DNA of 64,000 bases from JAFAZJ01 sp964437145 (GCA_964437145.1 CAYTFW010000007.1:10918-74917), one strand, 5' to 3'; counted from the stretch's first letter, positions 16,935 to 26,118 are shown. Made by a program: numbers and translations. The notes: generated by a model from the sequence alone, not told the origin.

Positions 16935-17366
16935 ATGCGGACGCGGATGAACGTCTACTTTCCGCCCGAGCTGCTGCGGCAGATCGCCGACCTGGCCGAT
17001 CGCAAGGGGTTGTCGCGCTCTGCCATTGTGGAAGCGGCCGTCGCCTCGTTCCTGTCCCCAGATGGTGCCGATCGCCGCGAGGCCGCGTTCGCTCGCCGCC
17101 TCGACCGTCTCTCGCGGCAGGTGGAGCGGCTGGAGCGCAATGTCAGTATCTCGACCGAAACGCTGGCGCTCTTTATCCGCTTCTGGCTGACCATTACGCC
17201 GCCCTTGCCGAGCGATGCGCAGGCAAGTGCCCAGGCAAAAGGGCGCGAGCGCTACGAAGGATTCATCGAGGCGCTCGGTCGCCGACTTGCCCAAGGACAG
17301 AGTCTCTTGCGGGAGATACCGGATGATCTTGTCCGTCAGACCGACCGCTTGCCGATAGACGAGTGA
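16935..17366 (+). CDS. CopG-family ribbon-helix-helix regulator
   Basis: Protein of 143 residues with an N-terminal ribbon-helix-helix (MRTRMNVYFPPELLRQIADL and on), then a coiled-coil-like region with RLDRLSRQVERLERN and one hydrophobic stretch. In related ICEs it sits directly between traG and trbB and is thought to control transfer genes. Here trbB is 19 kb away because of the metal cargo. Confidence 0.85.
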   Translation: MRTRMNVYFPPELLRQIADLADRKGLSRSAIVEAAVASFLSPDGADRREAAFARRLDRLSRQVERLERNVSISTETLALFIRFWLTITPPLPSDAQASAQAKGRERYEGFIEALGRRLAQGQSLLREIPDDLVRQTDRLPIDE

Positions 17367-17587
17367 TCGGCCGCTGAGACCGGCGCCGCTCCGATGCAGA
17401 TGTTGGCTGGGCACCGTGGAGAGATTCAAGCTCGGCACCGAACCCACTGGCGGCTCCAGCGATTGAACCGGTCATTGATCGTCGTGTGCGCGAGAAACCT
17501 GTAGCCGCTAATGGTTATTCCCTGCCCGAGGCAGCATGGTTTGATATGTTATTACGAAGCGTCTGAAATGCCGCGAGGATCGCGACA
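17367..17587. other. Left junction of metal cargo, with a possible merR scrap
   Basis: No gene is seen. The 17 bases at 17544-17560 (ATATGTTATTACGAAGC) differ at one base from the DNA of the merR remnant at 27.8 kb and at two bases from the intact merR at 26.5 kb. In frame they read as the conserved recognition-helix region (YYEA). This may be the trace of another merR copy at the cargo edge, but it is very short. Confidence 0.35.
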
Positions 17588-18010
17588 GTGTGTCCTCAGA
17601 CGTGGCTTGACTCGGCGCAAACCATCACGCTTGTTACAGCGATGGCGAGCGGGGCAGCTTTGACCAGCAAGAGCGAGAGTGCGTCGGTGCGTATTCGGCA
17701 GATTCTCTCGCTGATCTGCGCGTTGGTGTTTTTGCTCATAGGCATCGTGCATACTGGCCATGCCACATCGGTCGCCAGTACGGCGCCGCGCCTTGTGGTG
17801 GTGAACGCGAACGACGCCACGGACGGATCAGCCAAGGCCGATCAAGTGTTGGTTGACGTTTGCCATTGCTGCGTGCAGGCGGCTTTGCCGGCCGCCAATG
17901 CCGAACCCGACAGCCAAGGCAGGGCAAGATCTTTGCCGGGGTGGACGGCAAGCCGCATGGACACCCGTGGCCCCATCACTGAGCCGCGGCCACCAAGGAT
18001 TCCGACCTAA
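17588..18010 (+). CDS. Small membrane-anchored Cys/His protein upstream of the czc operon
   Basis: Protein of 140 residues with one hydrophobic segment near residues 38-58 and a periplasmic part carrying CHCC (DVCHCCVQA). Small metal-motif proteins of this layout often precede RND efflux operons (CzcI- or CopL-like), though no clear family match is seen. GTG 17588 has a GAGGA eight bases upstream; ATG 17642 is an alternative. Its stop codon lies in the stem that covers the czcC ribosome site, so its translation may control czcC. Confidence 0.5.
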   Translation: MCPQTWLDSAQTITLVTAMASGAALTSKSESASVRIRQILSLICALVFLLIGIVHTGHATSVASTAPRLVVVNANDATDGSAKADQVLVDVCHCCVQAALPAANAEPDSQGRARSLPGWTASRMDTRGPITEPRPPRIPT

Positions 18011-18065
18011 GCACATCGTTGTCACCGCTCGACACCGAGCGGGTCCGTGTCGCCTTGTCTTAGGT
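18005..18065 (+). promoter_or_regulatory. Stem-loop covering the czcC ribosome site
   Basis: The outer arms ACCTAAG (18005-18011) and CTTAGGT (18059-18065) are perfect 7-base complements. Between them is a perfect hairpin CCGCTCG-ACAC-CGAGCGG (18025-18042). The 3' outer arm overlaps the czcC ribosome site AGGTAGGA (18062-18069). The 5' arm contains the stop of the upstream small gene. Confidence 0.55.
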
Positions 18066-18072
18066 AGGAATT

Positions 18073-19347
18073 ATGCCCCTGCTTCGTGCTGCCGCGGCCA
18101 CCATCGGCGCAGTGATTGCGCTCGCCGCTCCTGTCATGGCGATCGCCCAGGCGCCAGCTGCGCTGACCCTCCCGCAGGCTCTGCACCGGGCGCTAGGCGC
18201 GAATGCGCGCCTAGTAGCAGCCGATCGCGAGATCGGCATGGCCGACGGCAGGAGAACACAGGCTCGCGCGATCCCCAATCCGCAGGCAGAGTTCGAACTC
18301 GACAACGCGCTGGGTTCGCGGGACTACCGGGGCCTCCGATCGGCTGAAACGACGCTGCAACTGAGCCAATTGATTGAGCTCGGCGGCAAGCGGAACGCCC
18401 GCGTGGCAGCTGCGACCGGCGAATACGATAGTGCCCGCTGGCAACGAGCGGCCGTTCGCCTCGAACTGCTCTCTGAAACGGCCATCGCTTTTGTGAACGT
18501 GCTCGGTGCACAGCGGCGCGTGCAGGTCCTCAACGGGCAGATCGCTGTGCTTGACCGCCTCAGCCCTTTGCTGCAGCGACGGTTGGAAGCCGGCGCATCG
18601 GGCCCGGCAGATACTGCGCGAACGCAGGTCACGATCGACCTGACACGCATCGAACGCATTCGTGCCAATGCGGCGCTGGCAAGCAACCGGCGGGACCTTG
18701 CGGCGCTGATGGGCCTCGACGTCCCCAACTTTGCCGGCGTTTCGGGTGACCTCAGTCGCGTAGCGCGACCGCCCGCGTTTCAGTCGGTTCTCCAGGCAAT
18801 CGAGAACAATCCGCAACTCATGCGCTGGACGGCGGTCCGCGCGCAACGCGATGCCGAACTGTTGTCCGCTCGGCTGAAGGCCGTGCCCGATGTGCAAGCC
18901 AGTGTCGGTTGGCGTCACTTCCGCGACACGCGGGACAATGCTGTCCGCTTCGGGGTGTCGATCCCGATACCGGTATGGGACCGAAACAAGGGAGCGATCC
19001 GCGAGGCGCAGGAGGCGATCGGCAAGACGGAAGCGGAGCGCGCGATTGCCAAACTGACACTCACGGCTACCGTGGGGCGCGCCTACGACGCGCTGAACGG
19101 GGCATTGCAGGAAATCGACCTGCTGCGACGGTCGGTCATCCCGAACGCGCGCAAGGCATTCCAGGCGGTCGAGGACGGATACGGGCAAGGACGGTTTACG
19201 CTGCTGGAGCTGCTGGACGCGTACAAGGCGCTGGCGGAAGCAGAGCTGCGCGAGGTCGAAGTCCTCGTGACGTTCCATACGGCCGTCGCCACCATCGAGG
19301 GTCTCACCGGTAGCCCCTTCACGCTGGCCGGCGGGAGGACGCCATGA
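18073..19347 (+). CDS. czcC: Outer-membrane factor of RND metal efflux (CzcC-like, TolC family)
   Basis: Protein of 424 residues with a signal peptide (to about residue 26) and two TolC-family repeats rich in Ala, Leu and Arg heptads, typical of trimeric outer-membrane channels of the CzcC group. It would form the exit duct for the CzcA/CzcB complex, expelling divalent metals such as Co, Zn and Cd from the periplasm. The start at 18073 has AGGTAGGA four bases upstream. The stop overlaps the next gene by four bases. Confidence 0.88.
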   Translation: MPLLRAAAATIGAVIALAAPVMAIAQAPAALTLPQALHRALGANARLVAADREIGMADGRRTQARAIPNPQAEFELDNALGSRDYRGLRSAETTLQLSQLIELGGKRNARVAAATGEYDSARWQRAAVRLELLSETAIAFVNVLGAQRRVQVLNGQIAVLDRLSPLLQRRLEAGASGPADTARTQVTIDLTRIERIRANAALASNRRDLAALMGLDVPNFAGVSGDLSRVARPPAFQSVLQAIENNPQLMRWTAVRAQRDAELLSARLKAVPDVQASVGWRHFRDTRDNAVRFGVSIPIPVWDRNKGAIREAQEAIGKTEAERAIAKLTLTATVGRAYDALNGALQEIDLLRRSVIPNARKAFQAVEDGYGQGRFTLLELLDAYKALAEAELREVEVLVTFHTAVATIEGLTGSPFTLAGGRTP

Positions 19348-20330
19348 TGATGCGCGTCATCACATTCGCTGCGGTAGCGGTAACGATTGCTGCTTTGGGC
19401 GTGGCTGCCGGGGTCCATTTCTGGGGTGGGCCGGGCGGCAGTGCGACAAAGCCTGTTGAGCAGGACAAGCATGGCCACGGCAAGGGAGATAACCACAAGG
19501 ACGACGACCACAAGGAGGGCGGCGTCGAGATGAGCGACGCGAAGGTCGCTGCCGCCGGGATCGAGCTTGTCAAGGCGGGCGAAGGCGAGCTGCGAGAAAG
19601 CTTCAGGCTCAACGGTATCATTCAGGCCAATCAGGAGGCGTTGGTCCAGGTGACGCCGCGCTTCCCGGGCGTCGTCAGGGACCTGCGCAAGCGTCTCGGG
19701 GACACGGTTGCCAAGGGCGAGGTGCTAGCCGTGGTCGAGAGCAACCAGAGCCTGACGACATTCGATCTGCGTGCCCCGATCAGCGGCACCATCATCGAGC
19801 GGCAGGCGGCGCTCGGCGAGTATGTGTCGGAACAGAAGCCCGTCTTCATCATCGCTGACCTGTCCACGGTCTGGATCGATTTCTCGGTCTACAAGCGCGA
19901 TTTTAGCCGGGTCCGTGTCGGCCATACGGTTGTCGTCGACGCTGAGGACGGCGGTCCTCCGATCGAGACCAGGATTGCCTATGTATCCCCTCTTGGCGCC
20001 AGCGATACGCAAAGCGCGCTGGCGCGGGCAATCGTCGCCAACGACGGCAGGCTCCGCCCGGGGTTGTTCGTCACGGGTCGCCTCCTGGTGGCCGCCCGGC
20101 ATGTTCGGCTCGCGATCAAGCTGAGTGCGTTGCAGACGGTCGAGGGCCGCACTGTCGTTTTCGTTCGCAATGGCGACAAGTTCGATGTGCGCGAGGTCGA
20201 GCTCGGCAACCGGGACGAAGAGCACGTCGAGGTGCTGTTCGGCCTGATGCCGGGCGACGTCTACGCCGCCAGGAACAGCTTCGTGATCAAGGCGGAACTC
20301 GCAAAAGGGAGCGCCAGCCATGAGCACTGA
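19344..20330 (+). CDS. czcB: RND efflux periplasmic adaptor (CzcB-like)
   Basis: Membrane-fusion protein of 328 residues with an N-terminal membrane anchor, then a His/Asp-rich stretch (about 33-58, HGHGKGDNHKDDDHKEG) likely to bind metal. A barrel-sandwich hybrid and beta-barrel domains of the HlyD/CzcB type follow. It joins CzcC to CzcA and may feed metal to the pump. It is translationally coupled to czcC and overlaps the P-II-like gene by 11 bases. Confidence 0.88.
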   Translation: MMMRVITFAAVAVTIAALGVAAGVHFWGGPGGSATKPVEQDKHGHGKGDNHKDDDHKEGGVEMSDAKVAAAGIELVKAGEGELRESFRLNGIIQANQEALVQVTPRFPGVVRDLRKRLGDTVAKGEVLAVVESNQSLTTFDLRAPISGTIIERQAALGEYVSEQKPVFIIADLSTVWIDFSVYKRDFSRVRVGHTVVVDAEDGGPPIETRIAYVSPLGASDTQSALARAIVANDGRLRPGLFVTGRLLVAARHVRLAIKLSALQTVEGRTVVFVRNGDKFDVREVELGNRDEEHVEVLFGLMPGDVYAARNSFVIKAELAKGSASHEH

Positions 20331-20685
20331 TTCGGGCATGACGGTGGTCACGGCACTGATCAGACCGCATATGGAGGGGCACGTCGTACGCGCGCTGCAC
20401 GAGCTACCGGACTTTCCGGGCTTTACCATCACCGATGTGCGCGGCCAGGGGCGCAGCCGTGGAGCTGGCGGCACGTACCAGGCCACGGCACTCGGTCTGA
20501 CGTACCAGCGTCATCTACAGCTCCAGCTCATCTGCCCTATCGACAAGGCAGAAGACATCTGTCGCGTGATCGCGGCAGCTGCTTGGACTGGCCGAAAGGG
20601 CGATGGCGTCGTGTTCACGACAAGCGCCCAGCTGTTCTGGCGCATTCGCGAGCAAGGCCATCACACCAGGGGGCCGACGCGATGA
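20320..20685 (+). CDS. P-II-like signalling protein in the czc operon
   Basis: Protein of 121 residues with P-II fold features: TVVTALIRPHMEGHVVRALH at the start, then a T-loop-like region DVRGQGRSRG and the C-terminal IAAAAWTGRKGDG. Classical P-II proteins sense nitrogen and energy state by binding ATP and 2-oxoglutarate. Relatives encoded between czcB and czcA are thought to regulate the pump or bind metal. Its stop overlaps the czcA start by four bases, which supports a direct link with the pump. Confidence 0.8.
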   Translation: MSTDSGMTVVTALIRPHMEGHVVRALHELPDFPGFTITDVRGQGRSRGAGGTYQATALGLTYQRHLQLQLICPIDKAEDICRVIAAAAWTGRKGDGVVFTTSAQLFWRIREQGHHTRGPTR

Positions 20686-23600
20686 TCAACAGCATCCTCG
20701 CTCTCTCCATCCGCCAGCGGTGGCTGGTGATGATGGTTGTCGTGGGTGTGGCAGCCCTCGGTGTCTGGAATTTCACGCGGCTGCCGATTGACGCCGTGCC
20801 GGACATCACCAATGTGCAGGTGCAGATCAACACGCAAGTACCGGGCTATTCGCCGCTCGAGGTCGAACAGCGGATCACGTTCCCGATCGAGACTGCGATG
20901 GGCGGGCTGCCGCACTTGCAGTACACGCGCTCGCTTTCACGCTACGGATTGAGTCAGGTCACTGTCGTCTTCAAGGACGGCACGGACATCTATTTCGCGC
21001 GTCAGCTCGTCAATGAGCGCGTCCAGCAGGTCAAGGACCAGCTGCCGATCGGGACCGAGACCGCCATGGGACCAATCTCGACCGGTCTCGGCGAGATCTA
21101 CATGTTTGTAGTGGAAGCCAGGCCGGGTGCGCGCAAGCCCTCGGGCGAGGCCTACAGCCCCACGGACCTGCGCACGATCCAAGACTGGATCATCAAGCCG
21201 CAACTGCGCAACGTTCCGGGCGTCGTCGAGGTCAATTCGATCGGCGGCTACGAAAGGCAGTTCCACGTCCTGCCGCATCCGGCTCGCCTCATGGCCTACA
21301 GGCTCACGTTTCGCGACGTGATGACGGCGCTCGCGGCCAACAACGCGAACGTCGGGGCCGGTTACATCGAGCGCAATGGCGAGCAGTACCTGGTGCGAAC
21401 GCCGGGTCAGGTCGCGAGCCTTGAAGAGATCAGGGATATCGTCATCGGCTCGCACAATGGCGTCCCGGTACGGATCGGTGACGTCGCGGACGTGCGCGAA
21501 GGTCAGGACCTACGCACCGGCGCCGCGACCCTCAACGGCGAGGAGACAGTCCTCGGCACCGCCATGCTGCTGATCGGCGAGAACAGCCGGACGGTCGCGC
21601 AGCGGGTCGCCGTGAAGCTCCAGGACATCAGCAAGTCCCTGCCTGATGGCGTGGTCGCCCGGGCGATCTACGATCGGACCTCTCTGGTCGAGGCGACGAT
21701 CGCAACTGTCGAAAAGAACCTCGTGGAAGGCGCGGTGCTCGTCATCGTCATCCTGTTCCTCTTCCTCGGCAACATCCGCGCGGCCCTGGCAACGGCGATG
21801 ATCATCCCGCTGGCGATGCTGCTGACCATCACCGGCATGGTCGAGCACCAGGTCAGCGCAAACCTCATGAGCCTCGGCGCCATCGACTTCGGCATCATCA
21901 TCGATGGCGCGGTCATCATCGTTGAGAACTGCCTGCGCCTCCTGGCGATGGAGCAGCACCGGCATGGACGGCTGCTGACCACGGGCGAACGTTTCGAAGC
22001 GATCCTTGCCGGCGCTTCCGAGGTGGTCAAGCCGAGCCTCTTCGGCATGATGATCATCGCGATCGTCTATCTGCCGATCCTCACCCTGACGGGGGTCGAG
22101 GGCAAGATGTTCACGCCCATGGCCGTGACAGTGCTGATGGCGCTGGGTGCCGCCGCCATCTTCTCCGTGACCTTCCTGCCAGCAGCCATCGCGCTGCTGG
22201 TAACAGGGCGCGTGACCGAGAAGGAGAATCTTCTCATGCGGGGGGCGCGACGCGTTTATGGCCCCCTGCTCGACATGTCCATTCGCCTGAGATGGGCGAT
22301 GGCGCTGCTGGCGGTCGTACTGGTCGCTGCGACCGGATGGGTGGCGTCGCGCATGGGTGGCGAGTTCATCCCAAGTCTTGACGAGGGTGACGCAGCAATT
22401 CAGGCGCTGCGCGTTCCGGGCACAAGCCTCACGCAGTCACTGGAAATGCAGGCAGCATTGGAGAAGCGCCTGTTGAAGATACCGGAGGTGAAAGAAGTCT
22501 TTGCCCGGGTCGGAACGGCCGAGGTTGCCACCGATCCCATGCCACCGTCGATCTCGGACGGCTACGTAATGCTCAAGCCGCGCAAGGAATGGCCCGATCC
22601 GTCCAAGCCCAAGGCTCAGGTCGTCGAGGAGATCGAGCGAGCGGCTGACGAGATACCCGGCAGCAACTACGAGCTGTCGCAGCCGATCCAGTTGCGATTC
22701 AACGAGCTGATTTCCGGCGTGCGCAGCGATGTCGGGGTCAAGATCTTTGGCGATGATCTCGACGTTCTGCTGCAGATCGCCAGCCAGGTGCAGTCGGTGA
22801 TCCAGACCGTAGCCGGCGCCGCGGACGTCAAGACCGAGCAAGTCGCGGGCCTGCCGATGCTGACCATTAAGCTCAACCGGCGGGCGTTGTCGCGCTACGG
22901 CATCAACGTTGCCGACGTCCAGGAAATCGTCGAGATCGCCATCGGCGGCAAGGACGCCGGCAAGGTGTTCGAAGGCGATCGCCGTTTCGACCTCGTCGTA
23001 CGCCTGCCCGAGAATCTGCGCGTGGACACGGAGGTGATCGGATCTTTGCCGATTCCGCTGCCGGCCGCGGACACGCAGGCGGGTACAGTGAAGACGGCGG
23101 CCGGTAATAGCCCTCTGGCCCAGTTGCGCTATGTACCGCTGTCGGCCGTTGCCCAGATCGAAGTCGCGCCCGGCCCGAACCAGATCAGCCGCGAAGACGG
23201 CAAGCGGCGCATCGTCGTCACGGCAAACGTGCGTGAGCGGGATCTCGGAACGTTCGTTGCCGAGGCGCAGCGCCAGATCGGGGAGAAGGTCAAGCTTCCG
23301 GCCGGCTATTGGATCGGATGGGGCGGACAGTTCGAGCAACTGGCATCCGCCTCCCAGCGGCTGACGATCGTCGTCCCGATCGCCTTGCTGCTGATCTTCC
23401 TGCTGCTGCTCATGAGCCTTGGCTCGGTCGCGGACGCGGCCCTGGTGTTCAGCGGTGTGCCACTCGCCCTCACCGGGGGCATTGCGGCCCTGCTGCTGCG
23501 CGGCATCCCGTTGTCCATCAGCGCCGGGGTTGGATTCATCACGCTCTCGGGCGTCGCAGTGCTCAACGGGCTCATCATCATCGCCGAGATCCAGCGATTG

Positions 23601-23897
23601 CGCGCCGAAGGATATGCGGTGATCGAGGCGGTCAGGGAAGGCGCGCTGACCCGCCTGCGGCCGGTTCTGATGACGTCACTGGTGGCACCTCTTGGATTCA
23701 TTCCGATGGCGATCGCGACCGGTCCGGGTGCCGAAGTGCAGCGGCCGCTTGCGACTGTCGTGATCGGCGGCATCGTGTCGTCGGCCATCCTGACCCTGTT
23801 TGTCCTTCCCGCTCTCTATGTGCTGTTCCGGCGCGAGGACAGGGAGGATCCATCCGACACTTCCGCGTTTGAAGCCAATCAAGGAGAGCAGGCATGA
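20682..23897 (+). CDS. czcA: RND heavy-metal efflux pump CzcA-like
   Basis: Inner-membrane proton antiporter of 1071 residues with the RND layout: N-terminal helix, large periplasmic loop, six helices, second loop, six helices. The conserved DFGIIIDGAVIIVEN in helix four carries the Asp-Asp-Glu set of the HME1 (Co/Zn/Cd) group rather than the Cus type, so divalent cations are the likely substrate. ATG 20682 overlaps the P-II-like stop. The frame open upstream belongs to another gene. It is followed with overlap by a small secreted protein. Confidence 0.93.
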   Translation: MINSILALSIRQRWLVMMVVVGVAALGVWNFTRLPIDAVPDITNVQVQINTQVPGYSPLEVEQRITFPIETAMGGLPHLQYTRSLSRYGLSQVTVVFKDGTDIYFARQLVNERVQQVKDQLPIGTETAMGPISTGLGEIYMFVVEARPGARKPSGEAYSPTDLRTIQDWIIKPQLRNVPGVVEVNSIGGYERQFHVLPHPARLMAYRLTFRDVMTALAANNANVGAGYIERNGEQYLVRTPGQVASLEEIRDIVIGSHNGVPVRIGDVADVREGQDLRTGAATLNGEETVLGTAMLLIGENSRTVAQRVAVKLQDISKSLPDGVVARAIYDRTSLVEATIATVEKNLVEGAVLVIVILFLFLGNIRAALATAMIIPLAMLLTITGMVEHQVSANLMSLGAIDFGIIIDGAVIIVENCLRLLAMEQHRHGRLLTTGERFEAILAGASEVVKPSLFGMMIIAIVYLPILTLTGVEGKMFTPMAVTVLMALGAAAIFSVTFLPAAIALLVTGRVTEKENLLMRGARRVYGPLLDMSIRLRWAMALLAVVLVAATGWVASRMGGEFIPSLDEGDAAIQALRVPGTSLTQSLEMQAALEKRLLKIPEVKEVFARVGTAEVATDPMPPSISDGYVMLKPRKEWPDPSKPKAQVVEEIERAADEIPGSNYELSQPIQLRFNELISGVRSDVGVKIFGDDLDVLLQIASQVQSVIQTVAGAADVKTEQVAGLPMLTIKLNRRALSRYGINVADVQEIVEIAIGGKDAGKVFEGDRRFDLVVRLPENLRVDTEVIGSLPIPLPAADTQAGTVKTAAGNSPLAQLRYVPLSAVAQIEVAPGPNQISREDGKRRIVVTANVRERDLGTFVAEAQRQIGEKVKLPAGYWIGWGGQFEQLASASQRLTIVVPIALLLIFLLLLMSLGSVADAALVFSGVPLALTGGIAALLLRGIPLSISAGVGFITLSGVAVLNGLIIIAEIQRLRAEGYAVIEAVREGALTRLRPVLMTSLVAPLGFIPMAIATGPGAEVQRPLATVVIGGIVSSAILTLFVLPALYVLFRREDREDPSDTSAFEANQGEQA

Positions 23898-24265
23898 AGT
23901 ACGCTCTTTTGTTCGTCGCCGCCCTGGCACTATCGCCGCCCGCCCTGGCCCAGCACAAGCATGGCAGCCAGAAGGGACCCAACGGCGGACCGATGCAGGA
24001 CGTCGCCGGCGTCCATGTCGAGCTCGTCACGTCGGGCTCGGCCATCACCTTGAACGTCTTTGATGAAGCCAACAAACCCGTCAGCACGCATGGCTTTACC
24101 GCGTCGGCACTAGTCGTCGCGGGAGCAGATCGCGAGATAGTCTCTCTGGCGCCGTCGGGCGAGAACGCTCTCAAAGGTGAGGCCAGAAAGCCGATTGGCA
24201 GTGGATCGGCCATCACCGTCATGCTGAAGACGGCAGGCGGCAAGTCAGGCCAAGTCCGGTACTAA
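23894..24265 (+). CDS. Small periplasmic protein of the czc operon
   Basis: Protein of 123 residues with a clear signal peptide (cut after ALAQ near residue 20), then HKHGSQKGPNGGPM, which looks like a metal-binding segment, and a beta-rich C-terminal domain. Proteins of this form are common at the end of czc/cus operons and may be periplasmic metal chaperones. The exact role is unknown. It overlaps czcA by four bases and so belongs to the operon. Confidence 0.72.
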   Translation: MKYALLFVAALALSPPALAQHKHGSQKGPNGGPMQDVAGVHVELVTSGSAITLNVFDEANKPVSTHGFTASALVVAGADREIVSLAPSGENALKGEARKPIGSGSAITVMLKTAGGKSGQVRY

Positions 24266-24312
24266 GGCGCTCGGGGCGGCCGATCTCCGCATAGAATCCG
24301 GCGAGTAGTAGC

Positions 24313-24627
24313 ATGCGTCGAGCAGCAACCGCAGCCTTTGTCGTCAGCTTGGTTCTCTCACCAGTTGATGCAAGTGCGGACGAACATCGGTTGACCGATC
24401 CGGGGCCTCCTATGAGGGTTTCAGAGCCGGAGTGTCGCCCTGACGACACCAACCAGCAGCCGTGCCACGTGACCCGGCGTGAGACGTTTGAACGACTGCC
24501 GAAGAACCACCCGGTGCTGGGCGACGATCATGCCCGCGACGACTACCTGCGATTTTATCGTCAACAGGAGGCATGCAAGAGAAACCCTGCCGATGCTGGA
24601 TGCCGCAATGGTCCCGACCACATGTGA
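24313..24627 (+). CDS. Small secreted protein, unknown function
   Basis: Protein of 104 residues with a signal peptide (cut near ADA at residue 22) and a mature part with four cysteines, so disulfides are likely. No family was recognised. It lies 47 bases after the previous gene and overlaps the next by 20 bases, so it is probably part of the same transcript as the metal efflux genes. Confidence 0.5.
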   Translation: MRRAATAAFVVSLVLSPVDASADEHRLTDPGPPMRVSEPECRPDDTNQQPCHVTRRETFERLPKNHPVLGDDHARDDYLRFYRQQEACKRNPADAGCRNGPDHM

Positions 24628-25354
24628 GCACACTCGTGGCTCGCGCCTCTGTACAGCTATTGTGGCACTCATGTGGGCCGGTGCGGCATTCGCATCGGTT
24701 CGCGCGGCGTTCGCTCAGGGCAGCGACTGTAGTGCCGTGGCTCCTACGACGATAACAATGGAGTCGCTGCCAGCGGTCGAGGTCCAGGTCGACAGTAGCA
24801 AATCGATCGCGGACTTACGGGCTATGGCCGAGCGTGACTCGGAAGGGCGGCACATTGGCCTGACGCTGGGCTACTATCGAGCCGGTGCACGCTACCGGTA
24901 CACGATCAATGCCGACGGTCGTGGTTTGGGCACAAGTGGCGTATGCGTTGCTGTCAAGACTCTGACGGTCCGCTTTGGGTTGAACCGCAGGATCACCTAT
25001 GTCAGCCGCGAGGTGCATGATTATCCCTGCATCCGGGAGATGGTCGTCGCCCACGAACAACTCCACGCGCGGGCCGACGACGAAATCCTTGGTTTCTATA
25101 TCGCGGATCTGAAAGCTGCGCTCGAACTGGAGTACGGTACGGGTTTGGTCGTTAAGGCATCTACGCCGGACGAATCCAGAAAGACGCTCAAGAGAATTCT
25201 GGATGGACGTCTCGAGCGGGGGGTCGAGGAGCTGGAACTTCGGCGGCGACAAACGCACCAGAGGATCGATGAGCGCGACGAGGAAGCCGCATTGGTGGCC
25301 GCTTGCGGAGGAGAAGCTGACTCGTTTCTCAAGCGCTACAGACGAAATCCGTGA
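24608..25354 (+). CDS. Secreted putative zinc metalloprotease (HEQLH motif)
   Basis: Protein of 248 residues with an N-terminal signal-like hydrophobic stretch (about 16-36). The mature domain carries HExxH as HEQLH (His149, Glu150, His153) followed by an acidic cluster, the zinc site of many metallopeptidases. It is reminiscent of DUF922-type secreted proteins. The start is uncertain: ATG 24608 fits the signal peptide best and 24593 is possible. It overlaps its neighbours on both sides, which suggests an operon of envelope proteins. Confidence 0.6.
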   Translation: MVPTTCEHTRGSRLCTAIVALMWAGAAFASVRAAFAQGSDCSAVAPTTITMESLPAVEVQVDSSKSIADLRAMAERDSEGRHIGLTLGYYRAGARYRYTINADGRGLGTSGVCVAVKTLTVRFGLNRRITYVSREVHDYPCIREMVVAHEQLHARADDEILGFYIADLKAALELEYGTGLVVKASTPDESRKTLKRILDGRLERGVEELELRRRQTHQRIDERDEEAALVAACGGEADSFLKRYRRNP

Positions 25355-26118
25355 GCACTGGCAAGATGTCGTATCGGTCCGTCATGTCTGCAACACGCGG
25401 TAGCCTGGGCACTACAGCAGCTGCGACACTCGCTGGGACATTGGTCATCCTGTCGGGTTGCGCTTCAGTCAACGACATCGGCTTGGCCTGCCAATCTTAT
25501 AAAGCGCTGAGACCATTCCCTGCGCAGACGGCACATCTGCATGGCCGCGATCGAGCGAAGCAGTTAGCTGTGCTTGACGCCCGCATGCATCGACGGCTCA
25601 AACGCGGATTGCCGAATGATCGGGACGCCGCGTTTGTTGCTTTTGCGTCGATCCTGCACGCGTACACCTCGGCCATGTCTGACTATGCAGCAACATACTC
25701 GCAAGACCCTTCGCTGCGGGCGATTGCCCGGCAGATGTTGCGCGAGCGCAAAGGCGAAATGGAGATGTTGTGCCCTCTGGCTAGGGAGTCGCGCTTCGCC
25801 CCGCCTGGTGATCCGGGTAGTGCTGCCCCCAGCATGAGCCACGGCGTGGCTTCGGGTCCTCGTTTGGGGCTGCACGAGGCCGCGCGCACTCAAGCGACGT
25901 TCGTTGAGGCTGCGCTGGCAGACTTGCAAGTAGCTGTGGAGCAGGCCGAAACATATCGAGCCTCCGGTTCTGATCCATCGCTCCGCGACCGTGCGACCAA
26001 ACTGGTAGAACTGTATCGCGCCGACATCAGCCTGCTCAGCGAATGGAAGCAGAAACATCTCGATGTGTGGCCGGTGCTCCTGAAGCCGCGCTACAGCGGC
26101 AATGACGACCGTTCATGA
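25351..26118 (+). CDS. Lipoprotein with two helical repeats, DUF305-like without the histidines
   Basis: Protein of 255 residues with a lipobox LSGC near residue 36, so it is probably anchored to the outer membrane. Two similar helical segments (about 85-140 and 180-230) share the pattern of a DPSLRAIAR or DPSLRDRAT turn followed by a charged helix, as in DUF305 repeats, but lack the paired histidines of metal-binding DUF305. The function is unknown. It overlaps the upstream gene by four bases and ends tail to tail with merR, overlapping it by 28 bases. Confidence 0.55.
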   Translation: MSTGKMSYRSVMSATRGSLGTTAAATLAGTLVILSGCASVNDIGLACQSYKALRPFPAQTAHLHGRDRAKQLAVLDARMHRRLKRGLPNDRDAAFVAFASILHAYTSAMSDYAATYSQDPSLRAIARQMLRERKGEMEMLCPLARESRFAPPGDPGSAAPSMSHGVASGPRLGLHEAARTQATFVEAALADLQVAVEQAETYRASGSDPSLRDRATKLVELYRADISLLSEWKQKHLDVWPVLLKPRYSGNDDRS

